Numbered from the stretch's first letter, positions 1-9,444 are shown. The stretch is DNA of 64,000 nucleotides from Mycoplasma zalophi (GCF_018914005.1 NZ_JAHMHI010000001.1:248001-312000); one strand, 5' to 3'. The notes: generated by a model from the sequence alone, not told the origin. Numbers and translations: made by a program.

Positions 1-575
1 TTTATGTCCTCATCTAAAACTCATGATGAAACATCAACACTATCATTTTGAGAAAATACAAGTCACTTGTCATTTTTAAAACTCTTAATAAAAGACGAAA
101 AACTACTTCTTATATGTGCATAATCATTATTAATTCATTTGGAATTTTGTTTTTCTATGTATTCTTGAAGCTCTATGTTTATAGATTTAATAATTTTATT
201 TTTATACAATAAATAATAATTTCTTAAATCTTCGTTTATTAATTTTGCATAGTTATCTTCATAGAAATTATTTATTTCGTCTATTAATTCTGCAGTTTGT
301 TGTTTAGAGATTTCTACTTTTTTAGCAATTTCTCGATATAAATCTATTTCTTTTTTTAAAAATTCATCATCTACATCGTATATATTTACATAATCTGCAT
401 GTCTTTTTAATAGTAAATTCATTTCAGCTTCGGTAACATTATATCTTTCAAAAAATGATTTTTTAGGTTTTTTATCTTTTTTAACTATTTGTGGTGCACA
501 ACTTGCTGAAATAGAAGCAATTGAAAGTAATGATAAAGTAGGTATAAATCATAAATATTTTTTAGCGTGTTTCAT
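1..575 (-). CDS. Lipoprotein, C-terminus beyond the window (partial)
   Basis: Reading starts at ATG 575 and runs off the left edge, giving about 191 visible residues. The N-terminus has Lys residues, a hydrophobic stretch and a lipobox ending SISASC at about residue 28, so it is a predicted surface lipoprotein with a diacylated Cys. The rest is charged and helical (for example AEMNLLLKRHADY, then KKVEISKQQTAEL) and has no domain I recognise. UGA is read as Trp at residue 9 and again near position 136. GGAGAT lies 6 nt before the start, and an extended -10 box lies 40 nt upstream. The left part is missing, so function cannot be assigned. Confidence 0.8.
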
Positions 576-614
576 AATTTATCTCCAAATGAGTAAGATA
601 ATCTAGTTAATATC

Positions 615-620
615 ATTATA
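615..620 (-). promoter_or_regulatory. -10 box of the lipoprotein gene
   Basis: On the minus strand TATAAT is preceded by TATGA, an extended -10 arrangement, about 40 nt before the ATG at 575. No clear -35 box is visible. Confidence 0.5.
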
Positions 621-691
621 TCATAAAAAGAAAAAATTTATTATATAAATTTTTAATATTATATAATTTAAAAAAATATTTTAGATATTGG

Positions 692-697
692 TATAAT
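692..697 (+). promoter_or_regulatory. -10 box before the restriction-modification operon
   Basis: TATAAT follows TTGG and lies 39 nt before the ATG at 736. It probably drives the small gene, the fused restriction-methylase and its specificity gene as one transcript. Confidence 0.45.
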
Positions 698-735
698 TAT
701 ACTTATTATATTTAATAAAAAACAAGGATATTAAT

Positions 736-948
736 ATGAAAAAACAATATATTAGCAAAATTGAAGGAATTTTTGATTTCTATCAAGAACTAGGTATAAC
801 ACCAAGTTATCATTTAAACACAGATGGTGTTATCAATAGAACATTAATAAAATTTAAGAAAAACAATGATTCTAAAGAGTATAATCTCTTAGCTCCTAAA
901 GTGGTAGATACCATCATTGCTGATTATTATGAAATGGAGGTCAGATAA
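736..948 (+). CDS. Small hypothetical protein leading the BcgI-like operon
   Basis: This 70-residue protein starts at ATG 736 with AAGGA 7 nt upstream. It is mildly charged, with aromatic residues (IFDFYQELG, DYYEMEVR) and no Cys, signal or membrane segment. It ends one base before the start of the restriction-methylase gene, and the RBS of that gene (GGAGG, 936-940) lies inside its coding region, so the two are translationally linked. I do not recognise a family. Its position suggests a control or accessory protein of the restriction-modification system, which is inference from location only. Confidence 0.65.
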   Translation: MKKQYISKIEGIFDFYQELGITPSYHLNTDGVINRTLIKFKKNNDSKEYNLLAPKVVDTIIADYYEMEVR

Positions 949-949
949 T

Positions 950-2689
950 ATGACAAGAAACAACATAATAAACAAAGTAGGTAGTGATTTTTTGACTGCT
1001 AATCTTGAAACTGATGAATTTAGCTATGTTCAGGCTTTAAAGAGGCCTCCTAAACAAGACGAAGCACATTGAAAGTTAGATATAAGATTTGAAAAATCTA
1101 ATGTATCTTTGCTGATTGAAACTAAAAAAACAAAAAAGAAAAATTTTTCACAAAATGAAATAGATCAATTATTATCTTATGTTAGATGAGAACGTGAATA
1201 TAAGCCGAAGAATAATATTATTGCTATTCTTTATGATACAAATAGTGAAAAAATTAAAGTTTGAAAAAATGAAATTGAATTAGAAGATGAAACAACTATT
1301 AATTCAATGCAATATTATGTAGATCTATTTGAAAATCGTAAAAATGATAAGAATAATGTTATCGAAACTACAAACTCATTAAATAATAATTTGCATAAAT
1401 ATGGAATTCCCGAAAAGATTAGAAGTCAATTTGTAGGTTCATTACTTGTAGCTTTAAATAATGGACTTGAATATAGTCATGGACTTAAAACTAAAGAAAT
1501 TATTGCAAGAATCGTTGAGATTTTAGAATCTAAAATTGATAATGATGAAAATAAGAAAGTCAAAACTGACTTATTAATTAATATTCTTAAGCAACAAGAA
1601 ATAAGAGAAATGAAACCAAATGATATGATTCATTTGGTTGATAAAATCAATAGAAATTTGATTCCTTATATTGATTGCACAACATCACAAGGAGAAGATT
1701 TACTAAATTTATTCTTTACTACATTCAATAAATATGTTGGTAAAGCAGATAAGAATCAAGCTTTTACACCGACACATATTACTGATTTTATGTGTGAGAT
1801 TGCTGAAGTTAATAAAGCTTCAAGAGTTTTAGATCCGACTTGTGGCTCAGGTGCTTTTTTAGTTCAAGCAATGTCTAAAATGCTTGCAAAAGCCGGTAGG
1901 GACGAAGAAGCAAAAATTAATATTAAGAAAAATCAAATATTTGGAATTGAAAAAGAAGAAAAAGCTTTTGGTTTAGCAACCACTAATATGTTAATCCATC
2001 AAGATGGTAAAACTAATGTTGTTTGAGATTCTTGTTTTGATAGAAGAGAATGAATTAAATCAAAAGATATTAATGTTGTATTAATGAACCCTCCATTTAA
2101 TGGACAAAAAATGCCTAAAGATTGTCCTGTTAATTCTAAAAAAGATATGGATGCAACTAAAGGCTTTTATTTTGTCGAATATGTCGCTTCGGTTGTTGGA
2201 AAAGGAAAATTAGCAACAATTCTTCCTTTACAATGTGCTATTGGAACAGACAAAGCTGTTGCTGCATATAAAAAGAAAATGTTGAAGAACCACACATTAA
2301 AAGCTGTCTTCAGTATGAATGACGAGATTTTTCATCCTGGAGCTTCAGTCAATGCTTGTATTATGTTATTTGAATTAGGTATTTCACATGATTCAACTAA
2401 ACCAACTTTCTTTGGTTATTTCAAAGATGATGGCTTTATCAAACGTAAAAACAAAGGAAGAATTGAAAAAAGAGATTGAAATTCAACAAAGAAGAAATGA
2501 TTAGAACTTTATGATTATAAGAAAGAAGAAGCTGGTTATTCAGTATTAAAATGTATAACAGCTGAAGATGAGTGATTAGCTGAAGCTTATATGAAAACTG
2601 ATTATTCTATATTAACTGAAGAAAATTTCATTCAGTCAATTAGAGATTTTATTGCTTTCAAAGTCAAAGGAGGGGATATTAATGAATAA
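950..2689 (+). CDS. BcgI-like fused nuclease and N6-adenine methylase (RM subunit)
   Basis: The 579-residue protein needs UGA read as Trp at several points. Near the N-terminus D44...E57-T-K59 (LDIRFE, then LLIETKK) fits a PD-(D/E)xK nuclease core. The central and C-terminal part is a gamma-class N6-adenine methylase: motif I DPTCGSG at about 295-301 and catalytic NPPF at 380-383. The fusion of nuclease and methylase in one chain, followed by a separate specificity gene, is the arrangement of BcgI-type (type IIB/IIG) systems, not of classic type I systems with a separate HsdR. The specificity gene overlaps its last 8 bases. All key motifs look intact, so the enzyme is probably functional when a full specificity subunit is made. 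Confidence 0.85.
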
Positions 2690-3688
2690 TAAACTCGATA
2701 CTACTAATTGAAAATTTTTCAAAATTAAAGAAATTTTTCCTAAATTAGTAAAAGGAAAATGTTCAAATGCTCCAGATTTAACCAAAGGAAAAGATGTTCC
2801 ATATATTGGGGCTAAAAAAACAGAAAATGGAGTGATACAATGATGTGAATATGAACGTGATTTAGTATCAGAAGCTAATTGTATCTGTTTTATATGTCAG
2901 GGTGCAGGTAGCAATGGATATTGTAATTATTTTGATATTGAAACAATTCAATCTACATCAAATACATTAGGATATAACAAAAATCTTAACGAGCATAATG
3001 GTTTGTTTATAGTAGCAGTTGCAGATTTAGAAAAACCAAAATGATCTTTCGGGAGAGGTAGATCACCAAAACTTGCTGAATCTGAAATCAAACTTCCGGC
3101 TAAAGCCGATGGAAGTATAGATTGAGATTATATGACTAATTATATTAAAGAGTTAAGAGAGAGAGAGAGAGAGAGAGTTCTGAACTTACTGAATCATTAA
3201 TCAACAACAAGTTTGAGCTTGATATCAGTAAGTGAAAATGGTTTATTGTGAAAGATATTTTTGATATTCCAAAAATTAAAAAATACAGTTCAATTCCTGA
3301 AAATGAAGGGAATATTCCATTTGTTTCTTCTACTATCGAAAATAATTCAATTGTCAAATACGTTGACGAAACACCAACAAATATAAAGGGTGTTATTTCT
3401 ATAACAACTAATGGTGTAAATGCTTTTACAGCTAAATATCAAAGTAATTATGCATGTTATAGCACTGATTCTGAAATAATCTATTCAAGACAGATGAATA
3501 AATATTCTGCTATGTTTATAGTTTCAATTTTAAATTTAGAGAATTATAGATATGCTTATATGAGAAAACCTAAAAATGGTTTAGTAGGATTAACTAAAAT
3601 TAAACTCCCTATAGATAAAGTAGGGAAGCCTGACTGAAAATTTATGGAAGAATATATTAAGTCACTTCCTTATTCAAAATTTATTTAA
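2682..3688 (+). CDS. Phase-variable specificity subunit (BcgB/HsdS-like), currently off
   Basis: Starts at ATG 2682, overlapping the methylase gene by 8 nt. The first frame gives one target-recognition domain (from KIKEIFPKLVKGK) and an Arg-Glu rich helix encoded by an (AG)11 tract at 3156-3177, then stops at TAA 3198-3200 after 172 residues. A second frame continues without interruption from the tract: a helix (SELTESLINNKFEL) and a second recognition domain (IFDIPKIKKYSSIPENEG to EEYIKSLPYSKFI), ending at 3688. Losing one AG unit or gaining two restores one frame; with 10 units the product is 334 residues. As sequenced, only a half-subunit with one recognition domain is made. Half-subunits can sometimes dimerise, so activity with another specificity is possible but unproven. 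Confidence 0.85.
3156..3177. repeat. (AG)11 dinucleotide tract in the specificity gene
   Basis: Eleven uninterrupted AG units sit exactly at the point where the reading frame breaks between the two recognition domains. In frame they encode alternating Arg-Glu in the helical linker. Slipped-strand changes of the unit number would switch the gene. Confidence 0.9.
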
Positions 3689-3766
3689 AAAAAATTTTTA
3701 TTCATTAAAATATAAATACAATATGATTATTACATATTGCAACAATAAAATAAGATAGGAGCAAAT

Positions 3767-4291
3767 ATGAAACCAAAAAGTAAAAATAATAAATGAAAAA
3801 CACAAATAACTATTTCTGAATTTGATAATCTAAATATTATAGATGTTATCTTTAAAAAAATAGAAGACAGATGTTTTTCAGTTACAAGATGAAGTGGAAT
3901 TATTTTAGCTACAACACAGACAATATTTCTTATGATACCCCTTATTTATTTATTTGGTCATACTCAATACAATGCAAATAATGGTATTAAAAATAACTGA
4001 GGTTTAATTATTTCAATATTTTTATCTTTAATAGGGATATTTCATTCTATTTTAGTCAAATTTATAGTATCAGCACCTCGTTTCTTTGTATGATGGAACT
4101 TATACGTGGGTTTAAAAAAGAAAAAAAACACTCTTCAGATTAGTATACCAAATTATATTTATGAAAATAAATATAAATCACATGACTCAGAAATACTTAA
4201 ACAAATAAACAGAAAAATCGAAGAGAAATATTATATTAAATTTAAAGAACAAAATATAAAAATAATTACAACTACAAATATTGAAAATTAA
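3767..4291 (+). CDS. Small membrane protein with two transmembrane helices
   Basis: The 174-residue protein starts at ATG 3767 with AGGAG about 6 nt upstream and reads through several UGA Trp codons. After a charged N-terminal part of about 45 residues come two hydrophobic helices (GIILATTQTIFLMIPLIYLF and LIISIFLSLIGIFHSILV), then a Trp-rich turn (FFVWWNLYVG) and a Lys-rich cytoplasmic tail of about 60 residues. I do not recognise the family. It lies between the restriction system and remnants of other defence-type genes and ends before a strong hairpin terminator, so it is its own transcription unit or the last gene of the preceding one. Confidence 0.7.
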
Positions 4292-4330
4292 CAAAATAAT
4301 ATAACTACTCAATAAGTTATAAATTAAAAA

Positions 4331-4360
4331 CAAAAAAATCATCGTATAATGATTTTTTTG
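4331..4360 (+). terminator. Hairpin terminator
   Basis: A perfect 12-bp stem (CAAAAAAATCAT with ATGATTTTTTTG, loop CGTATA) with a T-run follows the membrane protein stop by 39 nt. Confidence 0.75.
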
Positions 4361-4463
4361 TTTAATTTTTTTTATGGTAATTCTATTGTGAATAACTTAT
4401 CTTTTTTCTTCAAAATTTTTTTCACATCATTAGATTCTTTATTATTTCACAAATAAAATAAAT

Positions 4464-4491
4464 AATTAGGCAAGAAATCACTTGCCTAATT
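4464..4491. terminator. Inverted repeat, probable bidirectional terminator
   Basis: An 11-bp perfect stem, AATTAGGCAAG with CTTGCCTAATT, has a 6-nt loop. It resembles in style the GCAAG/CTTGC hairpins at 9451 and 11621 and may terminate a decayed gene. Confidence 0.5.
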
Positions 4492-4660
4492 AGATAATTG
4501 TTTTTTTGAATTTTCATATTTTAAATTTTTTTCTTCTGGTATTATTCCTGGATGTAGTTTTGAAAAAGATTCATCATATTTTCCGACCTTTATTTCTTTT
4601 GTTAATGATTTTTACAAATCGTATCAACCAGATGATGAAATAGGTCTTTCATCGAAATAA
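4490..4660 (+). other. Short open frame without a start, possible gene remnant
   Basis: An open frame of about 56 codons (ending FYKSYQPDDEIGLSSK, stop 4658-4660) has coding-like composition but no start codon or RBS. It could be the tail of a lost gene. I cannot identify it. Confidence 0.25.
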
Positions 4661-4681
4661 AACTAAATAAAAATTAATAGA

Positions 4682-5082
4682 TTATATGTCTTTTAACGAA
4701 ATGATTTTTTTTACTTTCCAAAGAAATAAAAACATTTTAACACTACAAGAGTATGCATAGTCTTGAAAAGCTTGTTTATGAAGTTTATCACTCATAATGT
4801 TAGGATATATTTTTCTAAATCTATTATAATTGCAAATTTGTAATATTTTTCATTACATTTAACATTCTTCTTTTATATTTTATTGGAGTGCGAAATGCTT
4901 TTAATTCAATTTCCTCGTTCATTTTCAATTCTTTTTTAATATCCATTTACACATCTCTATATTTTAATATAGCATTCATAAAATCTTTTTTTATTAAAAG
5001 TTAATATTCCAGATAATATATAATATCTATTATTTTTAAGATCAAAAATCCCAGATTCATCAGAAAAAATTTTTAAGTTCAT
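4682..5082 (-). pseudogene. DUF3800-type protein remnant, frameshifted
   Basis: From ATG 5082 the minus strand reads MNLKIFSDESGIFDL and then RYYILSGILTF, the IF(S/I)DESG...YY(V/I)LGG signature of DUF3800 proteins (RNase H-like fold, often found in defence and mobile regions). A stop follows 41 codons in. Related coding continues in other frames (EIELKAFRTPIKYKRRM, then KLHKQAFQDYAYSCSVKMF) to a stop at 4682-4684. At least two frameshifts and internal stops make it a dead, shortened copy; intact members are usually over 200 residues. The family assignment rests on the N-terminal motif only. Confidence 0.55.
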
Positions 5083-5116
5083 AAATATACCTTTTTATAT
5101 TATAAAACTTTTTAAA

Positions 5117-5223
5117 GAAAAAATAAAAGACTGCACTTAGCAGTCCCCCTATATTGTTGACGCTAACACATAGCGTTTAAATGGTTGTTCTACCAATATA
5201 GTAACAGTGTCTTTGCGACTTGT
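5117..5223 (-). ncRNA. Putative structured small RNA
   Basis: On the minus strand a -10-like TATTAT (5230-5235) precedes about 107 nt that folds well and ends in a classic terminator: GACTGC, loop, GCAGTC (5129-5145), then a T-rich run. The body contains an outer 8-bp stem CTATATTG/CAATATAG enclosing a hairpin ACGCTA/TAGCGT and a short GGT...ACC hairpin. There is no open reading frame. It does not match tRNA, tmRNA, RNase P or SRP RNA by eye. The plus strand also has a T-run after an inverted repeat at the far end, so the strand choice is likely but not certain. Confidence 0.45.
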
Positions 5224-5329
5224 AACTATATAATATCATTTTTTTATTTTTTTATTTTTGAATTTTAATATTCAAGTAAATTTATTTATAAAACTAAATA
5301 TTTAATGCATAAAGTGTTATCAATATATA

Positions 5330-5435
5330 TTTGAATCGCCGCAGTTGATACTTGAAAGTGGATTATATGGTGAGTAAGCAAACAGAGAAAAAAATATTTT
5401 TCAGACGCACTTTACTGTGTTGCTTTTTTATTTTT
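5330..5435 (+). ncRNA. Possible small RNA ending in a terminator hairpin
   Basis: The GC-containing stretch starting GAATCGCCGCAG is unusually GC-rich for this region. It is followed by a stem AAGCAAACAG (5376-5385) with CTGTGTTGCTT (5415-5425, one bulge) that encloses an inner GAAAAA/TTTTTC hairpin and leads into a long T-run. There is no reading frame. The promoter is unclear, so this could be only a terminator of an older, lost gene. Confidence 0.3.
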
Positions 5436-5447
5436 TTGTAAAACTAC

Positions 5448-5514
5448 GTGAAATAAAAAACAAAAGTTCCACTTTTTTAAGTTTGATAAATGAGAATTTT
5501 TGTTTTTTATTTGA
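5448..5514. repeat. Palindromic repeat, MITE-like copy 1
   Basis: Arms GAAATAAAAAACAAAAGTTC and their near inverse (ending TTTTTGTTTTTTATTT) flank a short centre. The whole unit is close to the reverse complement of 18363-18433, and half-copies occur at 17741-17763, 17769-17789 and about 5964-5982. It looks like a pair of IS ends joined together. No gene is visible from 5515 to 6039 apart from the half-copy. Confidence 0.7.
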
Positions 5515-6039
5515 CACTATATATTTGAGATTATTCACAAGGTTAATTTCTTTTAAACCAACCCATTATTGCAAAAAAACAATTAAGGATGGTTAGCTAA
5601 CCGAAGTAATCTTTTTATTTCTTCAAAATTTTCGTATTTCCTTATAACTGTCAATATTTTCATACATTTGTGTATTTAATCATAATTTTCTCTTATAATA
5701 TGTACTACTTTGTAGAGATTCATACAAATATTCTACTATTTTTATGAATTTATACAAAGGTTTTGAAAATATTTATGTTGATATATTTTGTTTATAGACA
5801 AATCTTTTGAGAATAATTTAACTTATTATCTTTTAAAAGTCAAGTGCTAAAACAATATTATTGATGCATATTTTAATTTAACTCTTACTAATATTCAATT
5901 GATATATTTTGTAATTTCATAATTATTTTTTCATTACATTAATACTTTATTAGAAATTGGATCTTTTGTTTTTTATTTCATATTTTTTATTTCATATATT
6001 TAAATTTTTTTAAATCTCAAAAATATGATATCATACTTA

Positions 6040-6160
6040 TATGTGTGTAATAAGTGGAATAACCGACTTGCTAGCATAGCTGCACGTTAATAAAATAAGG
6101 TTGCTAAATAACTATATAGGATGCGGTTGTTATCAGCTATATAACCCATCATTTTTTTAT
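6040..6160 (+). ncRNA. Putative small RNA or leader with alternative hairpins
   Basis: After an AT-rich promoter-like stretch (ATATGATATCATACTTAT) comes about 120 nt without a reading frame. It contains ACCGACTTGCTAGCATAGC and an AAAATAAGG stretch, and ends in GGTTGT...ATAACC (6125-6146) followed by CATCATTTTTTTATTTTT, a terminator. An earlier GGTT (6099-6102) could compete for the same AACC, so an attenuator-like switch is conceivable. The Panacea-type gene starts 112 nt downstream but appears to have its own promoter. Family unknown. Confidence 0.4.
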
Positions 6161-6236
6161 TTTTAGAGACTTAAAATGTTTTTAAGAAAATATATGATAT
6201 TATAATTAAAGATGTATTGCGACGCTATTATATGTT

Positions 6237-6242
6237 TATAAT
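6237..6242 (+). promoter_or_regulatory. -10 box of the Panacea-type operon
   Basis: TATAAT lies 29 nt before ATG 6272, with a possible TTGCGA at 6217-6222 at shorter than usual spacing. Confidence 0.4.
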
Positions 6243-6271
6243 AAGATGTAAAAATATTTTAAGGAGTAGTT

Positions 6272-6949
6272 ATGAGAGTAAAAAATCAAAGTGAAATACT
6301 TTTAAATAAAAGAAAATTAGCATTAAGTGGTTGATTAAAAGAAAACTATTATGATACATATAAAACACCATTAAAATTTCAAAAATTTCTGTTTTTTTAT
6401 GAATTGTTTTCAAAAATAGATGGAGATAAAAGCGATTTTAGTAATCTAAAAGGATATAAAAATGGGCCTGTTTTTAGTAACGTGTGGGGTTATTACACTC
6501 ACAACAAAGAAGATTTCAATAAAAAGATTACAAAATCATTCAAAGAAAATTATTTTTTAGTCAATTTAGAAAGAGCAAAAAAAGCAAATTTTTTAGTTGC
6601 CACACTAACTCAAGAAGAATTGTCTGATTTAACACACCAAATGAATTTGTGGTCAACTAAAAAAGAGTTGATTATGAGTGGTGGAAAACATGTAGATTTG
6701 GATGAAAAAGATTTAAATGATGATGATTTTAAATTAATTGAAAAACTAAATTCCATAACTTCTATAGAAACAATTAACAATTCAACTATTTATGAAATAG
6801 GTGAAAAGTATTTTGTTTTTAGTAATAAAGACGCAAAAGCGATCAAACCAGAACATTGGGATATATTAACTTCTGTTTCTAAAGACCCTGAATTATATAA
6901 TCCTGTTTATGTAGAAATCGATGAAGATGGAGACTTGGTAATTGATTAA
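6272..6949 (+). CDS. Panacea (SocA/DUF4065-like) domain protein, putative antitoxin
   Basis: The 225-residue protein starts at ATG 6272, 5 nt after AAGGAG, and reads one UGA as Trp. The N-terminal part carries the Panacea-type pattern: a helix PLKFQKFLFFYELF followed by YKNGPVFSNVWGYY (compare LQKLLYF...WKYGPVVPEVY in SocA/DUF4065 proteins). The C-terminal half is more divergent and acidic (DIEDGD-type end). Panacea domains act as antitoxins in many toxin-antitoxin pairs by binding the toxin encoded next to them. Here the next gene overlaps by 8 nt, which fits that role. Regulation of its own operon is plausible but cannot be seen. Confidence 0.65.
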
Positions 6950-7355
6950 TATAAAAGATGTGATAAGGTTGAAAATACCTTATAGTCAAGGGTTAAAAAA
7001 AGAAAGTCATATGTATATTTGTATAAAAAATAACATTCAACACGAGTTTGTTAAGTGTCAAAGTTATAAGATAACTAAATCGCAAGATAGATTAATGAAC
7101 GATTATATTATTGAAAAACCAAACCCAAAGCGCAATCCTTTTAAAAGTTCAACAATTATAGATTGTGATAAAGTTTTTTACACAGATTCAATAAATTATA
7201 GTGAATTGTCAAAAACCAATATACGAGAGAATATATCTGATGACCTATTTAAAAAAATAAAAGAGTTAGTCAAAGGTAAAAAACGTGTTAAAATTGACGA
7301 AGAAGAACTTATCAACCTTAATAAAAAATATGTAAGTAAAATTAAACATGAATAA
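6942..7355 (+). CDS. Putative toxin partner of the Panacea-type protein
   Basis: The 137-residue product starts at TTG 6942 inside the end of the Panacea gene, so its translation is probably coupled. It reads IRLKIPYSQGL...MYICIKNN and later NPFKSSTIIDCDKVFYTD, a beta-rich pattern similar to the PemK/MazF-like fold (early basic beta strand, then SS-I-CDK strand), with a basic C-terminal tail. A MazF-like mRNA interferase is my best guess. The overlap and position as the second gene of a two-gene unit support a toxin. A downstream start is possible but would lose the first strand. Confidence 0.5.
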   Translation: MINIKDVIRLKIPYSQGLKKESHMYICIKNNIQHEFVKCQSYKITKSQDRLMNDYIIEKPNPKRNPFKSSTIIDCDKVFYTDSINYSELSKTNIRENISDDLFKKIKELVKGKKRVKIDEEELINLNKKYVSKIKHE

Positions 7356-7371
7356 TAAATATTAACATTTT

Positions 7372-8317
7372 TTAATTAGATAACACCGTAGCATATTGCT
7401 GTGGTGTTTTTCAACCTAAATTTGATTGTATTCGATCATTGTTGTATCAAAAAACATAATCATTAATTTTTTGATTTAATTCATTAAACGTGATTTTTGT
7501 ATAATCTAAATCGTTTAATAATTCAATTTTAATTATTCCAAATCAATATTCTATTTCTCTATTGTCTAATGAATTTCCAATTCTTGATAATGATATTTTC
7601 CCATTGAGTCTAATGATTTCAGAAATATATTCATAATTTGTATATTGAAAACCGTGATCTGAATGAATTATAAAATTGTTACAATTGTCTTTTTCAATGT
7701 CTTTAATATTTTCTAAAACTAAATTTAAATCATTTAATTTATTTAGTCTATATCCTATAATTTTTTTGCTTTTATGACTAATTATTGCTGATATATAAAC
7801 ATGACTACTATTTACATCTTTGGGTGCATTTATGTATGAAACATCAGTTGCATAAATATTCCTACTGTATTTGTCATTGTAATCTCTTTGAACGATATTA
7901 CTGATTGCGCATTTTGTATCTTTATTTTCTGGTTTCTTTCGCTTTTGTCTTACTTTACATTGAAGTTTTAAATACTTTAAATATCTTCCCAATGTACGAT
8001 CATTTATATATATACTAAGTTTTTTTCTTCCAAATCTAGACTTATTTGCCTTAAATGCTTCAATTATAATTTTAGAATAAGGAATAACTTTTTCTTTTTT
8101 TGTGAAATTTTGCTCTTTGAAATAGTTTGTCTACTGAGATTAAAAAATAATGCTAATTTAACTGATTTAATCTTTAGATTTGCAACTTCTTTTTTCTTTT
8201 CGTAAATTTAGTTTTTGGTGAAATTGCTTGCATTTTTCTTAATGCTCCAATCATTCCATTTTACTGATAAGCATCAAATACTAAATCCCATTCATCGATA
8301 TTTAAATGTCTTGACAT
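7372..8317 (-). pseudogene. IS3-family (IS150-like) element remnant: transposase orfA/orfB decayed
   Basis: On the minus strand the start at 8317 reads MSRHLNIDEWDLVFDAYQ, then stops; this is the beginning of an orfA helix-turn-helix. Later frames give LALFFNLSRQTISKS and the orfB integrase core: YATDVSYI (first Asp), FIIHSDHGFQY (second Asp) and NREIEYWFGIIKIE (Glu), ending PQQYATVLSN at stop 7372-7374. All three DDE residues remain in the last frame, but the upstream part is broken by an early stop and at least one frameshift and is shortened. An inactive element; terminal repeats could not be fixed. Confidence 0.75.
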
Positions 8318-8367
8318 TTCTTCTCCTTACTATACATACCTTTGAGAATACAGGTTTTAACCATTTT

Positions 8368-8402
8368 AAAAAAATTAACATTCATGAAGTGTTAATTTTT
8401 TT
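8368..8402. terminator. Hairpin near the IS end
   Basis: AAAAAAATTAACA and TGTTAATTTTTTT form a 13-bp stem with a 9-nt loop. It could terminate on either strand. From 8403 to 8699 I see only AT-rich sequence. Confidence 0.55.
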
Positions 8403-8699
8403 GTCCATCTTTAGTATGGTTTGTATTTTTTTAATTAAGATATTTACAATAGATTTTTTTATTAATAATTCTATTTAAAATTTTTATCATAATCTTTTTA
8501 TAATATGAAAAAATCTTTTAAATGCTTTGTCTTTTTTTGTATCTTAATAAATTTTTAAAATATAATATTTTGAAGTATTGAAATAAATAATTAACTAGTA
8601 AATGCTATAATGTAATAAAAATAATAAAACTAACATATTAATATTTTTAATATGAAAATTATTTAAAACTTCATTAAAAATATACATGTAAGGACAATT

Positions 8700-9023
8700 A
8701 TGTCAGTATATAAACATAAAGAATATTTAGAAAATTCTAATGACAGAGAAAAAGCTATGCATAAATATGTAAAGTTATATTTAGTTAATAATATTGATAA
8801 TAATAAATTTGAAATTGTAAACAGAAATGACATTTTAATAAGAAATTTTAACAGTCAAGATCAAGAATATTTTTACCAATTTTTATTAAATTCACACAAA
8901 GAAATTGATCTTTGCACTACAAATAATAAGTTATGTCCTTTTGAGGCTTCAAAAGAAAAATTTATGAATATAAATTTAACTGAATATGATGAAATACTTT
9001 ATAAACATATTTTTGAGTTTTAA
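8700..9023 (+). CDS. Hypothetical protein, 107 residues
   Basis: Starts at ATG 8700 with AAGGAC 5 nt upstream. Soluble and charged, with many Asn, Tyr and Lys residues; two Cys (DLCTT, KLCPF) sit in the C-terminal half. No signal sequence or membrane helix. I do not recognise a family. It stands alone between a dead IS and a gene-free stretch, so it may be a cargo gene or a short remnant, although its frame is intact and has a proper RBS. Confidence 0.55.
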   Translation: MSVYKHKEYLENSNDREKAMHKYVKLYLVNNIDNNKFEIVNRNDILIRNFNSQDQEYFYQFLLNSHKEIDLCTTNNKLCPFEASKEKFMNINLTEYDEILYKHIFEF

Positions 9024-9444
9024 TAATAAATAAATAAGATATATAGTAAAAACAAGATTCATAAAATTAGGATAAATACCCATTTTTTTATTTTTTAAAA
9101 CCTTGAACTCCAAAAAACATTTTTAAGTTATTTAAAGTTCAATTTTAATTAAATATATATTTAATTTAGCACAATTCTTTTATTTCTATTCATACTTTAT
9201 TTTTATAAATTCACTACTTTATAATTTTCTATAAATTATTTATTATCTTTTTTAATTAATTTATGTAGTTTATTTTTGGTAATTTATTTACATATATTTC
9301 TGTTTCTAATGTATAAAATTCAATAAAAAATGAATTTTAACTAAATGATTAGACATTGTTAGACATTGAATTTAATAGTGTATCTATTTACATAATTTAG
9401 ATAAAATAAAATTTCAAGAAAACTTTTTAAACAATATAAAAAAT
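9024..9444. other. Gene-free AT-rich stretch
   Basis: No open frame with a start and RBS is visible on either strand. A short direct repeat (TTAGACATTG, twice near 9350-9368) is the only structure seen. Confidence 0.5.

Noticed and set aside
5515..5990. Second complete IS between the 5448 repeat and the half-copy at 5964
   Set aside because: The ends fit, but no transposase-like reading frame can be recovered from the interior.
6040..6160. tracrRNA of a type II CRISPR system
   Set aside because: The AAAATAAGG and GTTATCAGC stretches recall tracrRNA, but there is no repeat array, no Cas9 gene and no sequence complementary to a repeat in the window.
8215..8478. Plus-strand frame across the IS3 remnant
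   Set aside because: Opposite strand of the transposase remnant, no RBS, hydrophobic only by base composition.
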